Part shown: positions 1 to 8,900 of the stretch, piece by piece
Numbering within the stretch: position 1 is the stretch's first letter
Layout: each line of letters begins with the position of its first letter
NCBI GenBank assembly: GCA_947846985.1
Contig: CANTUZ010000002.1
Span: 12,197,587-12,261,586 of the forward strand
DNA: 64,000 bases
Direction of reading: 5' to 3'
DNA from: Fratercula arctica
Taxonomy: Eukaryota > Chordata > Aves > Charadriiformes > Alcidae
Position numbers and translations under genes: made by a program
The notes under the pieces: model-generated
What the model saw: only the letters and a program-made list of their open reading frames with translations
Databases searched by the model: none
Told to the model about the DNA's origin: nothing

Positions 1-3000
1 AATTTTCTTCTACTCAGATTGTGATTAATAATTCATAATTTTAAATCAAATAGAATGTCTTCATTTAACTGCTCTGTTTCCACACTATAGTACTGTGTCA
101 TTTCACTTGCCCTCAAGCCTTTGTATTCTCTAAGATAGGTGAACCTAACTTCCAAATCATTGAAACAATCAGAAGAAATATTTTCTCATTTGTACATTTA
201 GAATTTTTCGTTCTTTATTGGGTCACCCTGAGAACCAGCAATATAAAGTCAACAATAAAATTAATTTTGATCAAAAATTTACAAAAAATCATGTTTCAGT
301 CTATACGAGATTCTAACCACCATTGTTCATCTCAGTCCTTATCCATATCGTCAGGAATTAAATATTTTCTGGAAATCACACATATTTACAAAAATCCTTA
401 AAAAAACCCCACACCCAACAATCGTGCACCTAAAATTGCTGTGTGACAGAGGTTTTTTGAAGAAAGCAATGCCGCAACTTCCCATGGCAAATGACTTGTG
501 TAGGGCAATGGCGTGTGGAAAAGAACAAATGAAAATAATTGAGGTGCTGCTACTGAAGTACAACACCATGATTATCCAGGAAAAGGGGACTAAATGCATC
601 CTTCCAACAACAAAACCACATGCAATAGGCTTTAGAAACACTATGGGGAAATTAAATTGTGAGGAAAAACATCAGTTTCAGAGGTGCACAGCTGCTGCAG
701 GAGGGAGACCTTTCAGGTAGACCTGAAAGTCATTGGACAAAATACATTCAAGCCCGTGGTTTCCTTCTCATGGCCATGTGTCTATGAGACACCTCAGGTG
801 TCTCAGTCTCTTCTTCTGCAGCGGTGGGCAGTGCACAAAGCTCTTTTCCAAGGTGTAAAAAAGACAGTATGTGTAAGGTAACCACAGACACTGACCCTGC
901 CGCTGCAGAAGACAGCAGGACGCCCAACTGGCCAGGCAGCACTGGTGTCCACGGCACCACCAACACTGCAAAGGGCTCTTCCCTCCTCCGGTTCACTACA
1001 GAGATGATGCTGCTACTTGTTCTTACTATGTAAATCCCTCACCTAATCCTAAAATTGAGACACTTTAACTAGTTTACCTCCTCCTACTTTGTATACATGT
1101 GTTTGTTCTCTTAATTAAGTCTGTTCTGACACAATGGGTAACAGGTTGTGTCTTCATACAGTTAGGAAAGAGACAGTCCCAATGGCCTCCACTAGTAGTC
1201 ATTTATGGCCATAGCAAACGAAACGAAAATATCAAAGTATCTTCTGACTTTATGAGGTCTGGAGATCATTTGTTGGCTTTACTTCCCACTTTCCCATATA
1301 AAAACAGTGAATAAACCTCTACCCAAGTACGGAGCAGGACACGTGAACTTGGCTTGCTGAGAGCACCAACTTACATGCGGAAGTTAATTCTGCACTAAAA
1401 TACAGAGGAGAAGCTCTCTGTCACCCATCTGTGGGGAGACCTTTCCTCATACTAAGTTCCTTTAACGTGAGAAAACACAAAGCATCACCCCACTTTGGGG
1501 AGACAGTAAGAATCCTAATGATGGTTCCTTACTGAAGGGGCAGGAGCAGGAATTAGCCGGCACCGCCTGGACTCTCACCCCGGCTTCCTGAGCACCTGCT
1601 CCCTCGCACAGCACCAACCATGGTGTGAGACAAAGTGCACAATAGTGAGAACCTACACGCTGCCATTCCTGAGCGATGGGTAGGAGTAAACGCCATACAG
1701 AATAATGAATACCATGAAATCAGTGAAGTGTTGCCATAAATAGTGAAGTGGTGTTAACAGCAGAATTGTTCACCTCCATGAAGGCTCTAGCAATACAGTG
1801 CAGTAACAAGCGTCTTTTTTTTTTTCCACGTCTACTTCTGAACATAACTAAACCCCCCAAATTGATAGCTCTCACAGCCAGCACACAGGGTCTGTGAGTT
1901 AAGTGCTAATGCTTGTTCAAGTGCAGCTTCCGTCAGATGCATTTGTGAATCCGTGAAAGCGGTGGCACAATGGGCTTTGAGAATTCATATTTGGATCGAT
2001 TCCTAAATTTAAGGAGGTGGCAGAGCAATGAATGGCTTTCATAAAAGAAAGGACAGCATCACGCCAGTGCCCTGCACACAGACACAATCACAGGCACTGC
2101 CAAACTGGCATCGTTCTTACGCCATAGTCCACCCCAGTCTTGCAGCTAAGGTAAGCATAATTAGCATTAATGATTGACTTGTTATAAGTTATGAGGAATT
2201 TTAGCAAAATATATATGCCTGGAACACAGTTACTTCATATAAAAGGCTGAGAAATCAGTGCTTTATGCTCATCACATTGCACATAAGCATTACCAGGTGC
2301 ACCAGAGCAAACAGCCATGTTCTTAATACAAGCATTAGTTCATTTATCTAATGTTGCCAATGTGGGATTCAGCTTGCAGATTAAGACACCTATATTTAGG
2401 TGTCTACGAGAAGGTGCTTAAGCTAAACTCCCATTATGAAAAACAGAGACCTAGGCCAGGACTCAGGAGTCTAAACAGAGGTGCCCAATGTCTTTTCAGA
2501 TGTTGTGGACTGTGATGCCTGGCTTGACGAGAATGGCATGCATCCCCTCTAAGCCCTGTTTTATATGTGCTCACTCTGTACAGATGTCTCTGACACTGTA
2601 GGAAACCCTGAACAGCATTAGACATCTGTCTCCAGGCAACTCCACGAGCCCAGTGAAACCTTGAAGATACGCAGGTGGTCAGTGGAGGTATCTGCTTTGG
2701 AATAAGCTGAGAAGCTCTCTGGGTTTCATCAACTGAATTAACTGTGTCTCTACACATAAGAATGAGAGCTTAAATACCAGGTTTATAGGCAGACAACTTA
2801 ATGCAGATATATCAATCTACAAATCCTAATCTGCAAGCTGGATCCTGCCTTGACTGTATTTAGCTAAAAATGCAAGAGCCCCAGTAAAGCTATTTAAGCA
2901 ATACCACTGCAAGCTGGATAGTTTTATTTTTAAGTGCATGGAAGGCACAAAACTGTCAGCTGGAACCAGGCCTCACCTCCTTCCTTCTTTTTTTTCTTGC

Positions 3001-5106
3001 CTTCACCTCTTTGTTCCTCCGTTATTTATTACTTCTTTTTGTAGGTAAATTGCAGTGCTATGTGCTGATAATGTGGCAATAGCTGCATGGCCCTCTCCAA
3101 CAGAGGACAATTGTTTCCTTAATGACAGCTGACAAGTTGCTTTGATGTAACTCTTATTCCTATGCCTGTGTCAAATTTTTGAATCTAAAAATATTTAAAA
3201 GTGGAAATGTCTAATTGTCAGGAAACAGAAGGCATTCTTAGACACAGGCTACATTTACTGTTCTAAAATTAACTTACAGCGTGTGACCCCAGGAGAGCGA
3301 GCTGTAGGATAAACCCAGCAACTCCAGGGCTAGAGGGAAGGAAGGCAAACACTGTTTGCAGTGCAGTTGTAAGAAACAGTATTTACCTTCCATTCAAAGT
3401 ATTTCCTGAGCTTCTATGCAATGGCTTAAAAGCAAAGCCAGGCGATGAACACAGCGTATATTTTGTAAACAGGTTAAATGTCACACCACCCCCATGGAAC
3501 TTGTTACTTAGCGTGGCATTTCAGCCTTCCCATCAAATGTACATCTAAGTAATGAATTCACTGGATAAGACAAAGGAGATTTAAAATGCGATACTTCCAA
3601 CCAAAGACATCCAGGAAAGTGGAGCCCCTTTCTGGTAGATAAATGTGGAGAAAATGGAATTTCTGATTAGATCTGTTTAATTAACCATTTCTTCACAGGT
3701 GAGCCTTCACACTCATTCCTGGACTTGGTTCTGATTTCAAACAATGCACATACTTCAAATCAGTCTTCTTTCCTTATTACAATCTCAATCTGGCCTTCCA
3801 GTGCTTCCTTGCAAGTTTTAGCTTTCAGTTCAAGATATCGTGGGCTTCTTTGTGCTCCCCACTATCTCAGACATGGTGGGCATCACATTACAGCTCCAAT
3901 TCACATGTGATGTTTGATTTCCATTTTTCTCTAGATAGTCCCACAGCTTCAGTGTACCATTTGAAGATTCTTTTAGGAGAATATATAGAAAAAGGCTACC
4001 TGTCCATATAGCAAACACATTCACCAATGTGCTGGCCAACTTACACTGCCAGCAGTTTAACATCCATCCTTTAGAAATTTGCTGCAGACAAATTTGGGTA
4101 GTATTGTGAATTCCAGCAGTTGCTGATCTTGACAGCAGCACCCAGCTCTTCACATGGCTCCACTGGCTCCTCCTCCTCTGCTCCAGCATAGACAAGCTTT
4201 GTTTCAAGGCCCTCAGTGGTATCTCCCTTTCTACGCCCTGTTGCTCGCCTCTGATTGAGCCATCTTTTCTCACCCATTTGTCAGATTTTTAAGACAAAAA
4301 TCTTCATGTTTCCTCCTATGTTCTTATGTTTCACAGATGGTCTCCATGAACATCAACAGATATTTCACTGAAATTCTTCAGATTCTTTGAAAAACACCCC
4401 AAATGTGATGTGTACTAAAAATATCCTCTAAAAAAACCCCATCATGCTGAGTGCTGAAACCACTACCCGCGTTACTAACTGCTTTCATCATGTACTCATT
4501 TCTTCCCTTATACCCATTTTTTGGCCTTACTATTAGGGTGTAAAGTCTTTGAAGGAAGGTATTTTTTCCCTGTATTTCAACAAGGTTTAACATTATAAGG
4601 TCTTAGCAGCACAGGGAAACAGAGGTGCTACCATAAAACAAAGAATGCACAAAACGATAACTGTCTCAGCACGGCAAAAGCGAAGTAGTAACCATCATGC
4701 TTTACGTGATGGCATCAAGGGGTAGTTCTCAGATGCTTTCTGAACCTTCCTTTTTAACCAAAGTAGGCTCTGTAGGGCATCCACCAATTCATACCAAAAT
4801 TCTTTTCTAAAAACAAGACTTAGTAAGCATTCATACATGTGCCATAGTTTCTCAGCTGTGACATATCTGTCATGCTGTTTTCAGAAACGTGTCTATGAGT
4901 TGCGCAATGCATGCGCCTTTCAATGAGATCCATGTTCTCAACACACATATATGCTTTGACGTGCCCCATCATGGTTATCCCTTGATAAGATCTTTAAGAA
5001 TTAGGGAGGCAGATGTGATAGGAATACTTGTTACTATTATTAAAGTGAATACATGAGGGTGGTTTTTTTCAATTCCACAATCAAGCTTTGTTTAAACATT
5101 TCCTTG

Positions 5107-5140
5107 CAATCCAAATAATGTTACAATCCAAATAATGTCT
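5107..5140. repeat. 17-bp tandem duplication
   Basis: The 17-base unit CAATCCAAATAATGTTA is followed directly by a copy that differs only in its last two bases. It looks like a recent replication-slippage duplication with no coding context. Confidence 0.85.
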
Positions 5141-5221
5141 GTGGAAGAGAAAATGAAATTGTGATCACCAAGTTTACTTTGAGTGCCCAAAGGGCTAGCA
5201 GCAGGAACAGTTGAAAGCAGT

Positions 5222-5237
5222 TGTATGCATGCATACA
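5222..5237. repeat. 16-bp perfect palindrome
   Basis: TGTATGCATGCATACA is its own reverse complement. It sits in an alternating ATGC/TATG stretch that continues to about 5275. A perfect octamer word ATGCAAAT follows at 5249-5256. The palindrome could be chance within a low-complexity tract. Confidence 0.8.
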
Positions 5238-5427
5238 CATAGAAAAGTATGCAAATGTATGCACACATTACAGATATATATAAATATGTGCCATGTTAAT
5301 AACAGAGGATATGGAAATTGGTTCTTGTAATTCTACAGAAAATTGTTTCTTCATGAGGTAAAGGGATCGTCTGCACGAATGTGTTATCTTCTCTGCATTG
5401 CGTAGCCTGAAATCTCCCCGTGCTGGT

Positions 5428-5447
5428 GCTGCTGGGGCTCCAGCAGC
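5428..5447. repeat. Short GC-rich hairpin
   Basis: GCTGCTGG at 5428-5435 and CCAGCAGC at 5440-5447 form an 8-bp perfect stem around the four-base loop GGCT. Outer bases TCTCCC and GGGAGA can add a second short helix across a bulge. There is no T-run beside it and no gene near it, so it is recorded only as a fold. Confidence 0.6.
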
Positions 5448-6472
5448 GGGAGAGGCAGTGATCTGTCCCCAGACCTGTGAAAGGCACAGCAGGTCCTTTT
5501 AAACACCGCATCTCACAGGTTTATTAGCCATAATAAACAAAGTACTGGTGACTGGTCTACATGGTTACGCTACAAATAGAGCTACACTGGTGGTACCAAT
5601 GATGGGAAATTACAGAAAGTAATCTAGTGTAGACACAGCACTTGATTAAGAGAGAATGAACCACCCATGTCTAAGCTGTTAGAAGCAAAGCTTAATTGAC
5701 AACATCATCGTCTCTGTTCTGTGAATGAATAATCAAATTTCCTGGCAAAAGACTGGAAGCAAATTGGGCAAAAACACAGCTTATGGAGTATGCAGGTAAT
5801 TTAGTTATTCTTCTTCTAGGGACAGTTTCTCTTAATAGCGTGCACGCAGCTGTCCACATGTTATCTTACCCAGAACTGACTGATCTAATCAAGATAATCT
5901 TCAGAAAGACATTTTGAAATAAATGCCTGTTTAAGTGGTTATTCTTTCAGCTCTTGGCTGTCAGGGCTCCTCTACAGAGGCAGAAAGAGAAAGGTCACAG
6001 CACAAGAGAGATTGGGATATACGTGCAGATATAAAGGTCTAGATTCACTATTATTTTTAGATGTCTGACATACGGGCACACTATGAAAAGAAAAACTACT
6101 CTGCGCACAGAACATCTCCAGCTACAAACTGACATGCTGAGAAAGCGTTGTGAGGAAACAAAGCTGTACTTTTGTCTCCCTAAGTTAAAGCAGGTGGGGA
6201 TTTAATGGGAAAGAAAAAGGGGACTCCCCCTATCCCTTCTCCCATTAACATTGCCAAACACAGCATATCCGTTCCGGATTTCTGGATGTTCGACAGCCCG
6301 TCTGGAACAGTACAAATGTCCTTTGCATATGTGCAGTCTGTGCAGCATCTGGACGTGTCAGACCTATTGTGCATGCACTGCGGAGTCAACTTGCAGATGT
6401 GCAGCGGATCCAGCACATCCCCCATGTATCAGACTCGCTGCACATTGCTGTACAGCAGATGTGTCAATACAA

Positions 6473-6608
6473 AATCATAGAATGGTTTGGATTAGAAGGG
6501 ACCTTAAAGACCATCTAGTTCCAACCCCCCTGCCATGGGCAGGGACACCTCCCACTAGACCAGGCTGCTCAAAGCCCCATCCAGCCTGGTCTTGAGCACT
6601 TCCAGGAT
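6473..6608 (-). mobile_element. CR1 LINE, 3' end fragment
   Basis: Read on the minus strand this is the last ~135 bases of a CR1 non-LTR retrotransposon. It includes the block encoding the final ORF2 residues, the short 3' untranslated region with GGGGGGTTGGAACTAGATGG, and the terminal ATTCTATGAT tail at 6473-6484. The copy is severely 5'-truncated, as is usual for CR1. It carries the TCTAGTGGGAGGTGTCCCTG variant shared with the copies at 44471 and 49151. It lies about 390 bp from an oppositely oriented CR1 copy at 7000-7487. Family assignment is secure; the exact 5' breakpoint near 6608 is uncertain by several bases. Confidence 0.93.
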
Positions 6609-6999
6609 ATACTCTCTGGGATTGTCCTGTCAAAAATAGGGAGCCTAAGAGTGAACTCCCACATCATCTAGTAGTGTATCAACCACATGGTTGCCCAGCT
6701 TTACCTTTCAGATTAGGATTAATCCCATTCCTGAAAAGTAACAGCTCTCCCTTTCTAAAATGACAGCATCCCAGTGAGCATAACGAAAAGACCTTTGGTA
6801 TATATCGATATATGTATGTGTGTTTATATATATACATAGCCAACCCTTCTACTGCCTACATTCAGCATTTACATGATTTTATATCATTAATTCTGTTAAA
6901 CCCTGAAATTGACATTTAAATTTAATCATTCCTATTTTGCAAAAATCTTGGGCAGAGGAAGTTAACCATGTCAGACTGAGGGAACTTGACTTAGAGCAG
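6609..6999. other. Spacer between two CR1 copies
   Basis: This is AT-rich unique sequence. It contains a TA/TG-rich microsatellite-like stretch at about 6798-6838, including the 14-bp perfect palindrome ATATATCGATATAT at 6800-6813. No gene is visible. Confidence 0.6.
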
Positions 7000-7487
7000 C
7001 TCCAGAAGTTCACGGACCCATTGGAGCGAGTCCAGACGAGGCCTATGAAGATGATCAGAGGGCTGGAGCAGCTCTCCTATGAAGACAGGCTGAGAGAGTT
7101 GGGGTTGTTCAGCCTGGAGAAGAGAAGGCTCCAGGGAGACCTTATAGCAGCCTTCCAGTACCTGAAGGGGGCCTATAGCAGAGATGGGGAGGGACTCTTC
7201 ATCAGGGAGTGTAGTGATAGGACAAGGGGGTAACAGTTTGAAACTGAAAGAGGGGCGATTCAGATTAGCTGTTAAGAAGAAATTCTTTACTGTGAGGGTG
7301 GTGAGACACTGGAACAGGTTGCCCAGAGAAGTTGTGGATGCCCCATCCCTGGAAGCGTTCAAGGCCAGGCTGGATGGAGCTTTGAGCAGCCTGGTCTAGG
7401 GGAAGGCATTCCTGCCCATGGCAGGGGGTTGGAACTAGATAATCTTTAAGGTCCCTTCCAACCCAAACCATTCTATTTTTCTATAGA
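7000..7487 (+). mobile_element. CR1 LINE, 3' half-kilobase fragment
   Basis: A 5'-truncated CR1 copy in forward orientation. It spans the C-terminal coding part of ORF2 (about 7005-7399), then a short 3' untranslated region and a degenerate ATTCTAT tail at about 7469-7487. The block TCTAGGGGAAGGCATTCCTG at 7395-7414 is a diagnostic variant shared with the copy at 12233 but not with the copies at 6473, 44471 or 49151. The coding part is frameshifted (see the pseudogene entry). The start is placed where similarity to the CR1 ORF2 consensus begins; upstream sequence to 6937 is open but not CR1-like. Confidence 0.93.
7005..7399 (+). pseudogene. CR1 ORF2 C-terminus, frameshifted relic
   Basis: CR1 ORF2 normally encodes an endonuclease plus reverse transcriptase that primes reverse transcription at a nicked target. 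Only the tail downstream of the polymerase core remains here. It reads in two pieces. The first ends at the TAA at 7231-7233 and contains [20 protein letters not shown] and the [14 protein letters not shown] segment. The second contains [20 protein letters not shown] and APSLEAFKARLDGALSSLV, ending at the TAG at 7397-7399, which is the usual ORF2 terminus. A five-G run at 7226-7230 has one G more than the other CR1 copies and accounts for the frame break. No endonuclease and no catalytic motif of the polymerase is present, so it cannot be active. Confidence 0.88.
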
Positions 7488-8460
7488 GAAATACAAACAA
7501 CAGAGTCAGAATCCAATATGGATCTCCTCTACAGTATTATAGCAAATTGTTTTGAAAATGAGCCAGGAAGGGTTTCTCAAAGGGGTCGTCTTTTTACAGG
7601 TGTGTGTTGTCCTGACAGAACTGCAAATCCAATCTTCTCTCTAGCCATCTCTGACACAGTGTCTGGACTGCCTTGTGGGAGTGTGGACAAGCACACAGGC
7701 AAGAGTGCGATGTCCTCCATGTGCCCAAACAGTTAGCAAGAGAAAATCTGGTGTCTTGAGGGGCTGTGAATCCTCTGCAGCCTTGCTACAAACCCAGGCA
7801 GTAGGAGCCGACTGCCTGCCACCAGCCACAGGCCACCCCCAGAAGGCAGGACAGGTATCTGCTGAAGGACACAGCTACACAGGCATGGCTGGGGTCATGC
7901 CTTGTCTGTCCACACTGCAGACATGTAGCCCTGCAGAATGTTCTTCCTCCAGTCTGCTCTACCAGCCTGATGCCTGTTCCTAAAAGTCAGTCTGCTTCTG
8001 AATGGTTTGGATGTGAGTGGAGATCAGGCAGAGATCTCTACTTGAAAATAGCACAGAATTAGGGGTGCTTAGATTTCTACAGCTTCCTCTGGATTCTGGT
8101 GGGCTTGGATCTGTCCAGAGCTCTGTAAAAAGGCAGTGCCAAAAAGGGAATTAGAAACACATGCCTTCCTGTGTTTTGCCAGCTTATTGTATGAAACCTT
8201 CTCTGAAGGATCCATGGTATGGAAGCTAGAGAGATGGTAACGTGTTCAAATGTTACTAAGGAGGAGTATTCCTTCTCCCTTCCCATTAATTCACTCTTAG
8301 ACAGATAAAAGTTGGTAACGGCCTTCCAGATTTTGTCTTTTGGTTGTCCTGCCTTGTCACGGGCAGCTCCTAGTCTATCATATTGATGTAGGCGTCTACC
8401 AGAGGTTTCCAGATGAGGCACAGTTACAGACAGATATGGACTGGAAAAGATACATTCATT
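7488..8460. other. Non-coding unique DNA
   Basis: This stretch has no recognisable gene. Around 7620-7980 the GC content rises and short frames are open on both strands (up to about 102 codons), but none resembles a known protein. The far right end lies inside a 229-codon minus-strand frame that runs on into the inverted repeat. Confidence 0.5.
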
Positions 8461-8900
8461 GTGCTCACCAAAACGAAAATAAAAGAGAGGCCGGTTTCCT
8501 GCCGTGCTGGCTGCTCTCTCTCTAGCGGCCGCTTCCCGGATGTCACAGACACCAATGTTGGCAGTGCGGAGCATTCTTCTGGCAGCTCCTTCACTGTGTT
8601 GTAGTCTACACCGTACCGCGGCAGCTCCATTCGCTGCTGTAACAAGTTGAAAAAAACTAATTAATTCACGTTTAGTTTTTTTACATTTGTTACAGCAATG
8701 AATGGAGCTGCTGCCCCCATGCAGTAGAGCACACACGCACACGCACGCACAGACACCACAGGACACTCACGGAGCCAACGCGGGTCAATGTTCCACTCTG
8801 CCAACATGGGCGTTAGTAATGTTAGCAAAGGTGCAGCAAGAGGACTGGATGTCCCAACAGAGGGGAACTGCCTTTGGATTTCCTTTAGTTTGTTGAACAC
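8461..8900. repeat. Large imperfect inverted repeat (fold-back element)
   Basis: Left arm 8461-8660 and right arm 8672-8900 are homologous in opposite orientation around an 11-base loop (8661-8671). Comparing the left arm with the reverse complement of the right by eye gives 35/40 identical at 8621-8660 vs 8672-8711, 18/21 at 8555-8575 vs 8787-8807, 20/35 ungapped at 8520-8554 vs 8808-8842, and 20/33 ungapped at 8461-8493 vs 8868-8900. The right arm carries an extra ~30 bases, mostly a CA/CG dinucleotide tract at 8730-8755. Identity is highest at the centre and falls outward. I could not define terminal repeats or a target-site duplication. It may be an old palindromic MITE, an inverted duplication, or a source of hairpin RNA. 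The fold is seen directly; any function is inference. Confidence 0.8.
8730..8755. repeat. CA/CG dinucleotide tract
   Basis: A short CACACACGCACACGCACG-type run lies inside the right arm of the inverted repeat and is absent from the left arm. It probably arose by slippage after the arms formed. Confidence 0.8.

Larger units (their letters stand above)
1..6472. other. Non-coding, AT-rich unique DNA
   Basis: No open frame here resembles a known protein; the longest frame is 147 codons (minus strand, 3830-4273). The stretch holds small local structures only: a 17-bp tandem duplication at 5107-5140, a 16-bp perfect palindrome at 5222-5237 beside a POU octamer word, a GC hairpin at 5428-5447, and a cluster of SOX-, E-box- and TCF-like words at 3106-3147. 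A minus-strand patch at about 4071-4277 has slightly repeat-like composition but I could not assign it. The remainder shows nothing I can name. Confidence 0.6.

Noticed and set aside
6300..6470. Recurrent CAGATGTG/GTGCAGC words beside the CR1 end as an inverted or tandem repeat
   Set aside because: The matches are short and irregularly spaced; no consistent arm alignment could be made.
6205..6595. Frames of 91 and 114 codons near 6.2-6.6 kb, Cys-rich
   Set aside because: The second runs into the antisense CR1 end; neither has a spaced cysteine pattern of a known fold.
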